Below, in pieces: positions 12,375-23,043 of a stretch of DNA of 64,000 bases; position 1 is the first letter of the stretch, and the number at the start of each line of letters is the position of its first letter. The stretch lies in NCBI RefSeq assembly GCF_963675165.1, contig NC_087379.1:3104201-3168200 (forward strand). Direction: 5' to 3'. The notes beneath the pieces are model-generated. The model did no database searches and was not told the origin of the DNA. It saw only the letters and a list, made by a program, of their open reading frames with translations. Position numbers and translations under genes: made by a program. The DNA comes from Halichondria panicea (lineage: Eukaryota > Porifera > Demospongiae > Suberitida > Halichondriidae).

Positions 12375-12804
12375 GATAATCTTAGCGAGGCTCTAGTGCA
12401 GCTAGAAAGTGAGGATATCGATGCCTATGGCCTTGTTGAGTCAGAGGGGAGTGACTGGGATCATAGCCAGATAGGAAGCTACTCCTCAGAGTTCAAGCTA
12501 GAAAATAAAGAGCCTAAAGAGCCAGAGGAAGCTCATGGAGCTCTTGAGACGGACCAAGTTCCTAGACCTGGTAAGTAACTATAGAGTAGCATCTGTAGTC
12601 TTCCTAGCTTCAATATAAGTTTGTTTAGGCTAGTTACATCAGGAGTGGACACCATGAGCCACCATTGAACTTGTAAACCTGTGTGTAGGTGAAGAAAACA
12701 TTTCCCGGGAAAAGAGCGTCTGCCGATACGACCTCATAGACAAGTTTCTGCAGATCCTGATTGAACCATGCCACCGTGAGAACATTGAGAACGCTTTAAC
12801 ATAG
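12375..12804 (+). CDS. Two-exon gene fragment, copy A (unknown protein C-terminus)
   Basis: Exon 12375-12570 follows a TTTGTAG acceptor and ends CCTG/GTAAGT; exon 12689-12804 follows GTGTGTAG and ends in TAG at 12802-12804. Phases fit (1 base carried over). The joined product is about 103 aa, acidic (DNLSEALVQLESEDID, then ESEGSDWDHS, then KEPKEPEEAHG) followed by a helical basic/hydrophobic tail (CRYDLIDKFLQILIEP). No upstream exon or start codon is found, so it is the 3' end of a gene or a captured fragment. I recognise no family. The twin at 18895-19324 is nearly identical and equally open, which argues for recent duplication. It may be non-functional. Confidence 0.5.
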
Positions 12805-15449
12805 CAGCCTAAGGGTAGCTGTCAGACAGATAGGCTAGAAACCTTCAGGTCCACTCTTCGAGAAAGTGTGGCCTGGGATCGAGGCTAAGGCTATCCACGC
12901 ACCGCTGTGGCATCCAGGGAAGCAGACTCAAACAGATGAATAGATCAAACTAGAGCACAGAAGTGCAAACCCTCGGCTGATGACATGAACTAGAAGAGTG
13001 ATATAATGCAGGGTTCTCGTTAAAAGGGCATGGCACCCTGCTTCAATTATTGGGCGCCCTCTTAACGCCCCTTATATTGACCACACGGTAGATTTGTGTT
13101 TTTAGGCTAAAAGACTTCTAGTATAGCTAGCTTTCTACTACGAGTCCAGTAGAGTTGCTACTGAACATACTGCTACTAAAGTAAGTCTAATGTGAACATA
13201 CTGTGTTGAGGACTGACTAGGTATTTCTCTCAGTCTGCTCATCAGTCTGCTCATCATTGTGCTTTATCATTATGCTTTGTCAGCTTATCCCCCCCCCCCC
13301 TTTATTTTTCTGCTAGCTAGAACCCTAGAACCCTGTAATGCAGTGCATGTAGTGATGTATGTCTAGCACAGCAAGCCAACTCAGGAGCAACCAGACTGGA
13401 GGCATGCTGAAACATTTGAGAACAGAGTTTTAGTGGTACATGTACGAACATGCACTGTGGATTAGGTCCTAGTCTAGGATCACAGCAAAGAAGCATGCAT
13501 TGAGAGTCTCAGAGAAGTATGGCTCCTGGAGTAGGATCCCATGCGATATGCAGAGAGTCAACAAACCCAGTCACAATTCTAGCTTTCTATTGTAATGACC
13601 TTTTCCATTGTTCCTGGTACAAGATCACTTCAGCTGTAAACACGTAGGTACCTCGAATAAAAGCCGCGTGTAGTTAGCTAGCTGCAACGTGCAAGTTCAA
13701 GCTTCTATTTGACAACAAAGCTTTAACATCGAAATATGCCACTATTAAAACTAGTAGCTTGATGTGTGGAGGCTATCCATGCTGTATACACAGTGCTATA
13801 TGTCACAGACAAACGGACTAGAGCACTAAAGTGCTAACTTTCAGCTGTTAATATTGACATGAATACATAGATCTATAAAAAGTTGATTCAACTTTCTGCT
13901 TTGCTTGTGTACATATTCTTATAATACAATTATGACGACATTCAAATTTCTAAACTAAAGCACTGAAGTGCTAACCCTCAGCTGTTGGCATGATCTACAA
14001 GTGTATAGCAACCAAAAAAGAGTTTTATAAATTATTTAATGCTGGCTAAGCAGCAAGTAACAGTAGCTAGAGGCAAGAGGCATGCAAAGGAGTTTTAGCA
14101 CATGCAATGGTAGCCTCTTTCACAAGGCCTCAGAAAGGAGGCCTGCTACTGACAGCTTGCGCACGCGCCAAATTATCCCCGTAAAGTTTCCCATTAAACT
14201 GCAATTTTTACCAGAAAAATATCCTGAACGAGTGGCCAAGCTGCGCTATGCTAATGCCTCTCGCCATGGTTATGCTTTCGCTCAAAAGTATTAGAGTGTT
14301 AGTAGGGAGAATAAGCTTTTCTCTATAATGATTTCGAAAGTGATCTATATAACTGAGAAAAGACTTGTGTACATGCATCTATTGTATATGTTATCATTGT
14401 GGCTTACCAGGACCTGAAGAAAGATGAAAAAAGATTCTCACACGTGGGAATGCACATGACATTTGCAGTAATAAGGGGTGCGTCTGCAAGAGGCCAATGG
14501 CTACTAAATAGTTCTGACTCTTGTAGCTAATAAAAAGCTAGCGCTTTAGTGCAAGGCTAACTCATAAATTGAATAGAAACTTTGTGCAAACAAATGATGC
14601 TACGAAAGATTCTGAAGACACTGCAACAGCCTTCAATGTGAGTCAAACTAGCCATAACTCGAGAAATAGTTTGCTAATCCACGAATCAAATTCCAAGAAA
14701 ACGTGGCTAGAAGCCTATAGAAGCTGTTAGTTTTCGTCGCATTGCAACCGCTGAGCAGTTACAGACACACAAACAGACAACAGTCAGCTTTACCGTATCC
14801 CTCGTGCCATTCAGATGATTGTCATCCACAGGCGGTGAGTCTTTTGTTAGCATAGCAGGCTAAGGGTACAACTGTAGCTATATAGATAGGCTAAAAACCT
14901 TCACAATCAAACTTTTATCTACTTCCTTCCGTTCGTTGTGATGTCATTGTTTTACTGAGCATATATACGATGTTATCAAGGGCATACATGTATAAAGAAA
15001 AGAGGGCATGCAACTACAAATTACAAATGGGAGGGGAGTGTGCTAAAAATAGACAAGAAACTATTAATTTTATTGCATGTGCACTTACTCCATAATAGTC
15101 ACCAAGCCAGCTAGCTAGCTAGCCGTACTGTACTGTTGGGTAGAGTTAGCCACAAAGGTCAACAGGCGGAAGAGACGGACCAATGCTAATACCAGAGCTC
15201 CTGCTATTGCCAAGAAGCAAGCTGCTGCCTAAGGTTTAATAAGAAGACTGCTACATCTATACTTCTGACATATGGAACTCTGGCGATAGATGTGCATGGA
15301 AAGAAGAAAGCCAGTCATTGTTAGGGGCTAGTGACCTCGCTTCATCGACGTCAGTAGATTGTACGAGCTTCTTCTCTGTACTGTTGCTCTGTCACTTAGT
15401 GAAGCAAGATGTCTTTTTCGATACTTCCACTAACAGCTACTGTAACTAT
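12805..15449. repeat. Repeat-rich part of copy A, with AGAGCACTGAAGTGC family copies
   Basis: Holds several copies of a dispersed repeat recognised by GAGCACTGAAGTGCTAACC and by GTGTGGAGGCTATCCATGCT, near 12890-12990, 13640-13880 and 13950-13995. There is a C-rich homopolymer at about 13290. No convincing ORF; the reading frame at 14082-14294 (70 aa) is weakly preserved in copy B and shows no domain. Confidence 0.6.
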
Positions 15450-16953
15450 TATCAGGAGTGTCACACACATTCCATTCTATACAGTGCAACAACCAAAGAG
15501 AGTAGATTTTTTTTTATATTATTTTTTTTCACATTTTGTGGCATATCTTCTGAAGTAAAAGTGATATGATCTATTTGAGTGCAGGTACTGAAAGTTCAAT
15601 TATTGGCGCTTCCATTGGACCACCACCTGTTACATCATATGACATCATCACTATGAAATGGCTGTCTAAAGATGTGTACCTCCGAAAATATGTTAGGAAT
15701 AGAAGTAGCTTATTTGTTTGAGTTAAGATCTGAAATTTATTGTGTATGTACCTGACTATATTGCTCATCTTTTGAGCTTCAACGGAAGTCTGGGCTGCTA
15801 GTAAGTTCTGAGAAATACTGAATTTTGTTGTTTTTTGGTGGCAAATATGTTAGGAATACAACTTTCGATTTTATGCTAGTTAAGGTCTGATTTTTGAGGA
15901 GCATGTACTACAATAGCATAGAATTCATCTGTACTAACTTACAGGAGCTAGACAAGTCTCATCTTTGCTAGAGCGGCCCTTCTTGTCAAAAATGGTGATT
16001 TTGCTCCGTTTTGCTACTTTTGCTGACGTATGCAATGATATTCATTGATTTGTGACATCACAAATCATCCTGTTGTTATTTGCTACATCCAAAGGTCATG
16101 CGATGTCTACCTGCAAATATACAGTTGGTGTTGGTCATTCTGTGTCACAGGGGCGTGGTAATTGAGCTTACTACGTAGCCAAATCGCCCCAAAAGTCAAA
16201 AAAGCACTGTTTTTGACAAGATGGGCCGCTCTAGCAAAGAAGAGGCTAGCCTAACTCCTGTAAGTTAGTACAGATGAAAAGTACACTATTGTAGTACATG
16301 CTGCTCAAAAATCAGACCTTAACTAATATAAAATCGAAAGTTGTATTCCTAACATATTTGCCACCAAAAAACAACAAAATGCAGTATTTCTCAGAACTTA
16401 CTAGTAGCCCAGACTTCCGTTGAAGCTCAAAAGATGAGCAATATACTCAGGTACATGCACAACAAATTTCAGATCTTAACTCAAACAAATAAGCTACTTC
16501 TATTCCTAACATATTTTCGGAAGTACACATCTTCAGACAGCCATTTTATACTGATGATGTCATGTGATGTAACAGGTGGTGGTCCAATGGAAGCGCCAAT
16601 AGTTGAACTTTCAGTACCTGCACTCAAATAGATCATATCACTTTTACTTTAGAAGATATGCCACAAAATGTAAAAAATGTGTACCAAAAAAAAAATCTAC
16701 TCTCTTTGGTGGTTGCACTGTATTTCAGACTGATTCCGTCACTAACACTTGTAGTTGTGTAAACTGTTAACCATGAATAAAATTAAATGTGGGCTGGAGG
16801 TACAAACCACATGCGTGTATGCTGATATCATAATTAACCACTACCACACACACTTAAGATGCGGTATGATAGTGACGTGGTATGACATACTTGTACCGAA
16901 ACATGGTTTACACTACAACTTGATACTCCTCTTCATACACTCCTGCTATTATT
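15450..16953. mobile_element. 1.5-kb insertion built around a large inverted repeat
   Basis: Copy B lacks this stretch: it reads AACTATGCTGTATC, while copy A reads AACTAT, then 1504 bases, then TATGCTGTATC, consistent with a 3-base TAT target duplication. Element ends are weakly inverted (ATCAGGAGTGT against ACACTCCTGCT). Inside, 15478-16020 and about 16185-16723 are inverted copies of each other, about 540 bases each with few differences, around a spacer of about 165 bases. Each arm keeps a 65-aa open frame (15571-15768 minus, 16434-16631 plus) with several substitutions. No transposase is seen. Confidence 0.8.
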
Positions 16954-17170
16954 TATGCTGTATCTATGTGCTTTAACAACTGGTGGGTGTCTTGCCAGAT
17001 ACAACAAGTCTTCTCTTACGATTAGAAGGTAGCCATTGAACCAAATTCTAGATTAATTTTACAGAAAAATAATGTCTAGCATACCAGTGTTCACGCCTAT
17101 TTACGTGTGGGCGGTTGGCTAAATAGTATAATATTATATCCTGCTGACTCATCAGTAACTTGACAGCGAG

Positions 17171-17424
17171 TTGCATGCCCTCTTCTCTTTATACGCCTTT
17201 GATGTTATCCAAACACCTCACTTTCTGGGGAATTATGTGGCGCATGCACTAACAGTCAATACCAGGTGCATTTTTAGTTGCGCCAGTATTAAAGTCAGAA
17301 CAAAATTCCAGAGATTCTATATTACCAAAATGTGTGTACAAGATTCCTGGCCGTTGCGAACCCCTCGACCTCAGACCACATGTACGATACAGATGATTAT
17401 GTTGCGTACCATAATATCTAAAGC
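17171..17424. other. Copy A sequence matching 22205-22430; no supported gene
   Basis: An open frame of 103 aa exists on the plus strand at 17171-17482, but copy B breaks it by indels and no domain is recognisable, so I do not call a gene here. Confidence 0.5.
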
Positions 17425-17735
17425 GACACTTTTTAATAATTACGAAGCCAGAGGTCGCTTCTTTTGGAGGTTGAAAAATTGAAGTTCTGGTGTCGCATAT
17501 TTAGAGGGTCGCATGAGGTAACTTTACAGAGTCTACTTGCCTCAATTTCAGGCCGCTTAAAAACACTTCAGTGGGCTACAATCGAGGCTAGGAAGTGGCT
17601 ACATTTACCTCTATTTAGAACGTGACATTAAAAAATAATTGTCAACGCAGCTGTCGCTACTTTTAGAGGTCAGAAAATTGCTGAAGCTCCTGGGTGTCGC
17701 ATATTTGGGGTCACCTTAAATCGAGGTCTTACGGG
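17425..17735. mobile_element. MITE related to the element at 43221-43512
   Basis: Shares GGCCGCTTAAAA, CAGTGGGCTA, CGCAGCTGTCGCT and GTGTCGCATATT in the same order with 43221-43512. The right end TTAAATCGAGGTCTTACGG matches the inverted left end of that element (CCGTAAGACCTCGATTTAA). The left end is diverged. Confidence 0.65.
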
Positions 17736-18076
17736 TAGGCCACACTTGTAAACTTTAATTTATGGTGGGGGCTAGGAAAACACAACCTTTTATTAAAGTA
17801 ACTTAAGGGAGGGACTGCATGGAAGGCTGGCACGTTGGGTGTGCTACACTCTGGGCCCCGTGTTTTCCATGTCCTGCTACATATTAAAGGGAGTGATAGA
17901 GGCTAGTTTAATATCATATTAATCAGCTAGCGTCAAGTAATCTGCTCGTTTAAGCGAAGTTCCTATGGTGGCTTGAAGTAGAAAGCTAAAAATTGTAGAC
18001 AAAACGGCAGGAGCAGCCCCGCCTTTGACTGAACCCAGTATGCGGTACATGATAACACTTAATTGCTTTTTTTTAC

Positions 18077-21000
18077 CTGTTTTCTTGCGCATACAGCAGT
18101 AACATAAGGAACATATGAAGATAACGAGCATCAGGATCAGGAGACCACCTCCAAGGGTCACTGTGGGAAATGTGAGTTAATTAGCACTTAATAGACTGAT
18201 AACCCTTTACCAGACACAATGTGAAACACGGATGGTACTTCGAGGGTAGTTGGGCATGGCCCGACCGTCTCCCTGACGGGAGGTCGGGTTGCAAGCCTAT
18301 CTGGGATTTGTTCTGCAGCATTATGTAACACTGCCATAAATATTCTTCTTCTCAAGTGGGTGTTAACCGATATGATGACGTGGATAAACCACAGCATACT
18401 GCATGCGGTTTCGCAACTAGATGCAAACGGAAGTGTAACCAAGCACATGAAAAATGCTGCAATCTGATAGGGCAAATCCCAGATAGGCTTGCAACCCGAC
18501 CTCCCGCCACGCCCAACTACTTCAAGGGTACATTAAATTTCAGTCCCTTTCTCTTCTATCCTTTAATGGGGGCCTAGGGAAACCCGACCCTATAAGTGAA
18601 CTATATCCTCCTCCTGAATAAAGCGGGTCAGGTGGCATATACGGCACCGGATGTAATTTTGAAGGGGGAGGGGTTCAGGTTAGCTTAGGGAAAATAACAA
18701 AAATTAGGGCGTTTCTATATCTAGTGCACATCCGGTGCCGTATATGCCACCTGATCCAATAAAGCTAGATATACCTGTGCTACATTGAGCTGCTCTTTCA
18801 CGTGGTATTTTCATTGTGCTGCCTCGAGGTACGCTTCATACAGTATTGTCGAAAGAAAAGTGACCAATTGATAATTGCTACAAGATTTTCGTAGGATAAT
18901 CTTAGCGAGGCTCTAGTGCAGCTAGAAAGTGAGGATATCGATGCCTATGGCCTTGTTGAGTCAGAGGGGAGTGACTGGGATCATAGCCAGATAGGAAGCT
19001 ACTCCTCAGAGTTCAAGCTAGAAAATAAAGAGCCTAAAGAGCCAGAGGAAGCTCATGGAGCTCTTGAGACGGACCAAGTTCCTAGACCTGGTAAGTAACT
19101 ATAGAGTAGCATCTGTAGTCTTCCTAGCTTCAATATAAGTTTGTTTAGGCTAGTTACATCAGCAGTGGACATCATGAGCCACCATTGAACTTGTAAACCT
19201 GTGTGTAGGTGAAGAAAACATTTCCCGGGAAATGAGCGTCTGCCGATACGACCTCATAGACAAGTTTCTGCAGATCCTGATTGAACCATGCCACCGTGAG
19301 AACATTGAGAACACTTTAACATAGCAGCCTAAGGGTAGCTGTCAGACAGATAGGCTGGAAACCTCCAATCAAACTTTCTATCTACTTCCTTCAATCCACT
19401 TCCGTTCGTTGTGACTTTATTGTTTTACTGACCATAAACGTTGTTATCCGGATCCGCCAGATGGTTAGCGCATGCGCAAGCAGTCAATATCAGGCCCACT
19501 CTTCGAGGAAGTGCGGCCTGGGATCGAGGCTAAGGCTATCCATGCTGTAAACGCAGCGCTGTGGCATCCAGGGAAGTAGACTCAAACAGATAAATAGACC
19601 AAACTAGAGCACAGAAGTGCAAACCCTCGGCTGATGACATGAACTAGAAGAGTGATATAATGCAGGGTTCTCGTTAAAAGGGCACGGCGCCCTACTTCAA
19701 TTATTGGGCGCCTTCTTAACGCCCCCTTATATTGACCACATGGTAGCTTGTTTTTAGGCTAAAAGACTTCTAGTATAGTTAGCTTTCTACTATGAGTCCA
19801 GTAGAGCTGCTACTGAACGTACTGCTACTGAAGTAAGTCTAATGTGAACATACTGTGTTGAGGACTGACTAGGTATTTCTCTCAGTCTGCTCATCATTGT
19901 GCTTTATCATTGTGCTTTGTCAGCTTACCCCCCCCCCCCTTTATTTTTCTGCTAGCTAGAATCCTGTAATGCAGTGCATGTAGTGATGTATGTCTAGCAC
20001 AGCAAGCCAACTCAGGAGCAACCAGACTGGAGGCATGCTGAAACATACGAACATGCACTGTGGATTAGGTCTAGTCTAGGATCACAGCAAAGAAGCATGC
20101 ATTGAGTCTCAGAGAAGTATGGCTCCTGGAGTAGGATCCCATGCGATATGCAGAGAGTCAACAAACCCAGTCACAATTCTAGCTTTCTATTGTAGTGACC
20201 TTTTTCCATTGTTCCTGGTACAAGATCACTTCAGCTGTAAACACGTAGGTACCTCGAATAAAAGCCGCGTGTAGTTAGCTAGCTGTAACGTGCAAGTTCA
20301 AGCTTCTTAGCTTTTATTTGACAACGAAGCTTTAACATCAAAAGCTGCCACTATTAAAACCAATAGCTTGTTGTGTGGAGGCTATCCATGCTGTATACGC
20401 AGTGCTATATGTCATCCAGGTGAGTATAGACTCACGTGTCACAGACAAACAACGGACTAGAGCACTAAAGTGCTAACTTTCAGCTGTTAATATTGACATG
20501 AATACATAGATCTATAAAAAGTTGATTCAACTTTCTGCTTTGCTTGTGTACATATTCTTATAATTATTACAATTATGTCGATATTCAAATTTCTAAACTA
20601 AAGCACTGAAGTGCTAACCCTCAGCTGTTGGCATGATCTACAAGTGTATAGCAATCAAAAAAGACATTATTTAATGCTGGCTAAGCAGCAAGTAACAGTA
20701 GCTAGAGGCAAGAGGCATGCTGAGAGATTGGAGTTTTAGCACATGCAATGGTAGCCTCAGCTTGCGCACGCGCCAAATTATCCCCATAAAGTTTCCCATT
20801 AAACTGCAATTTTTACCAGAAAAATATCCTGGTCAAGCTGCGCTATGCTAATGCCTCTCGCCATGGTTATGCTTTCGCTCAAAAGTATTAGAGTGTTAGT
20901 AGGGAGAATAAGCTTTTCTCTATAATGATTTCATACAAAGAAAGTGATCTATATAACTGAGAAAAGACTCGTGTACATGCATCTATTGTATACCGTACAT

Positions 21001-22936
21001 CGGGTAATTTTCAGGGGACAAAATATTCGTGGTTCAGCAATATTGAGACATTTCGTGGGTAATATTTTCGTGGTTTGAGCTTGCACTGCAGGTAAAGGTA
21101 GGCAAGGTCGCTTCATTCGTGGGTAAAATATTCGTGGTCAGACTTCCAACCACGAAAACTACGAATATTTTGCCCCACGAAAATAACACGCTATACGGTA
21201 TGTTATCATTGTGGCTTACCAGGACCGAAAGATAAAAAAGATTCTGGATTATCTCACACGTGGGAATGCACATGATATTTGCAGTAATAAGGGGTGCGTT
21301 TGCAAGAGGTCAATGGCTACTAAATAGTTAGCTGCTAAAGCAGCTCTTTTCTGACTCTTGCAGCTATAAGTGCAAGGCTAACTCATAAATTAAATAGAAA
21401 CTTTGTGTGAACAAAATTAATGATGCTACAAAAGATTCTGAAGACACTGCAACAGCCTTCAATGTGAGTCAAACTAGCCATAACTCGAGAAAGAAACTGT
21501 AGTGTGCTAATCCACGAATCAAATTCCAGGAAAACGTGGCTAGAAGCCTATAAAAGCTGTTAGTTTTCGTCGCATTGCAACCGTTGAGCAGTTACAGACA
21601 CACAGACAGACAACAGTCAGCTTTACCATATCCCTCGTGCCGTTCAGATGATTGTCATCCACAGGCGGTGAGTCTTTTGTTAGCATAGCAGGCTAAGGGT
21701 GCCAACTGTAGCTATTATAGATGGGCTAAAACCAATGCTAATACCAGAGCTCCTGCTATTGCCAAGAAGCAAGCTGCTAAGCCTAAGGTTTAATAAGAAG
21801 ACTGCTACATCTATACTTCTGACATACGGAACTCTGGCGAGAGATGTGCATGGAAAGAAGAAAGCCAGTCCTTGTCAGTGGCTAGGGAGCCTCGCTTCAT
21901 CGACGTCAGTAGATGTACGAGCTTCTTCTCTGTACTGTTGCTCTGTCACTTAGTGAAGCAAGCTGTCTTTTTCGATACTTCCACTAACAGCTACTGCAAC
22001 TATGCTGTATCTATGTGCTTTAACAGATACGACGAGTCTTCTCTTACGATTAGAAGGTAGCCATTGAACCAAATTCTAGGCTCTTCTAACGGAAAATGTC
22101 TAGCATAACAGTGTTCACGCCTCTATTTACGTGTGGGCGGTTGGCTAAATTAATAATAATTATAGTACAATGTATATCCTGCTGACTTATCAGTAACTTG
22201 ACAGCGAGTTACATGCCCTCTTCTCTTTATACGCCGCGCCTTGATGTTATCCGAACTCCCCACTTTCTGGGGAATTATGTGGCGCATGCGCTAACAGTCA
22301 ATACCAGGTGTATTTTTAGTGCGCCGGTAAGTCCGAACAAAACTCCAGAGATTCTATATCAAAATTTTGTGTACGAGATTCCTGGCCGTTGACCTTGGAT
22401 CACATGTATGACACAGATAATTATACTACATAAGCCACACTTATGAATATCATTATAAATTGTTAGGTCATTAATTAATTTGCCACAAAAATTCAGCCAA
22501 CCGTGTGCTTAGAGGCAACAAAGAACAAGAAAAAAGTAATTCATTGGATAATTAGAGAAATAATGACCATAATGAGGCAAGTTGGACACAAAATTTCAGA
22601 GATTCTACCAAAATTTGTGTACGAGATTCCTGGCCGTTGCGAACCCCTCGACCTCAGACCACATGTATGACACACATAATTTATGGTGGGGGCCCTAGGG
22701 AAACACGACCATTTATTAAAGTAACCTAAGGGCCTAGGGCCTAGGGAGGTATATCCTCCTGAACAGCTGTGCTTACCTCCAGAAGTGCCGGCGTCATCAG
22801 TGGGGGGAATGGCAGGTGGTATGGGGGGGTCGCCCTGGGACTGCTGCATGGAAAGCTGGCACGTCGAGTGTGCTACACTCTGGGCCTCTGAATACTCTAG
22901 AGGAGTACAAGTGTCTGCCGGTGTACGTGTAGCCAT
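18077..22936 (-). CDS. Partial gene: short ectodomain plus single membrane span (two exons)
   Basis: Exon 22777-22936 starts at an ATG and ends TCTGGAG/GTAAGC; exon 18077-18160 follows TTTCCCACAG and ends AAAACAG/GTAAAA. Phases fit. The product so far is 53 aa rich in Ser/Thr/Pro/Gln (PPIPPAIPPTDDAGTSG) joined to a membrane helix (GGGLLILMLVIFICSLC) followed by YCCMRKKTGK, a basic stop-transfer flank. There is no signal peptide, so a type III single-pass topology is likely. The intron of 4.6 kb spans nearly all of duplication copy B. Later exons should lie left of 18077 but I could not find one in phase. A decayed copy of the first exon lies at about 17813-17870. I recognise no family. Confidence 0.5.
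18250..18528. mobile_element. Foldback repeat
   Basis: GGGAGGTCGGGTTGCAAGCC at about 18279-18298 recurs inverted as GGCTTGCAACCCGACCTCCC at about 18486-18505, with further matching flanks (TAGTTGGGC / GCCCAACTA), separated by about 160 bases. The left arm holds a 16-base insertion. Ends are approximate. Confidence 0.6.
18625..18757. mobile_element. 133-bp hAT-like MITE with 8-bp target duplication
   Basis: Terminal inverted repeats of about 29 bases start GGGTCAGGTGGCATATACGG on the left, and the right arm (..CCACCTGATCC) is its complement with one mismatch. The element is flanked on both sides by AATAAAGC (18617-18624 and 18758-18765), an 8-base direct duplication typical of hAT elements. 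It is too short to code for protein. It lies in the stretch between the two duplicated copies. Confidence 0.85.
18895..19324 (+). CDS. Two-exon gene fragment, copy B
   Basis: Same exon structure as 12375-12804: exon 18895-19090 ending CCTG/GTAAGT and exon 19209-19324 ending in TAG. The first exon translates identically to copy A from GAT ATC GAT onward. One difference in exon 2 changes Lys to Met (GAAAAG to GAAATG). Both copies stay open, either because the duplication is recent or because the reading frame is under selection. No start codon or upstream exon is found. Confidence 0.5.
20993..21198. mobile_element. MITE, CCGTATAG family, proved by empty paralogous site
   Basis: Copy B reads ATTGTA TA CCGTACATCGGG ... 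CTATACGG TA TGTTATC, and copy A at 14381-14395 reads ATTGTATATGTTATC. The insertion is exactly 206 bases plus a TA duplication. Ends are inverted (CCGTACATCGGGTAATTTTC against an inverted AAAATAACACGCTATACGG). The interior is rich in TTCGTGG / CACGAA motifs and has no coding capacity. Confidence 0.9.
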
Positions 22937-23043
22937 GAGGATCGATTCAGACGGATAGATAAGTATCGGATCAAAGCGTAATAATTAGGAGTTCTGAAGC
23001 AGCATGGTGAGTACACTTACGAGCGCGCATGCGCCGAACCATA
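22937..23043. other. 5' flank of the membrane-protein gene
   Basis: Immediately upstream of the ATG at 22936 (minus strand). No TATA-like box is obvious. The outer MITE at 23044-24147 lies just upstream and could contain the promoter. Confidence 0.3.

Larger units (their letters stand above)
12262..17880. repeat. Segmental duplication, copy A
   Basis: Collinear with 18785-22936 over most of its length, starting at the shared ATTGAGCTGCTCTTTCACG. The match runs through the two-exon gene fragment, C-rich tract, AGAGCACTGAAGTGCT-type repeats and flanking sequence, and at 17813-17870 reaches a decayed copy of the membrane-protein first exon at 22777-22936. Copy A holds a 1.5-kb insertion (15450-16953) and the element at about 17425-17735; copy B holds a 206-bp insertion (20993-21198). 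Confidence 0.9.
18785..22936. repeat. Segmental duplication, copy B
   Basis: Collinear with copy A (12262-17880). Shared landmarks in order: ATTGAGCTGCTCTTTCACG, the two-exon fragment, a C-rich tract near 19930, GCTTGCGCACGCGCCAAATT, CTTTTTCGATACTTCCACTA, GGAATTATGTGGCGCATGC and AGATTCCTGGCCGTTG. Copy B lacks the 1.5-kb palindromic insertion of copy A. Confidence 0.9.

Noticed and set aside
14082..14294. 70-aa open frame in duplication copy A
   Set aside because: Copy B has deletions that break the frame, and no domain is visible.
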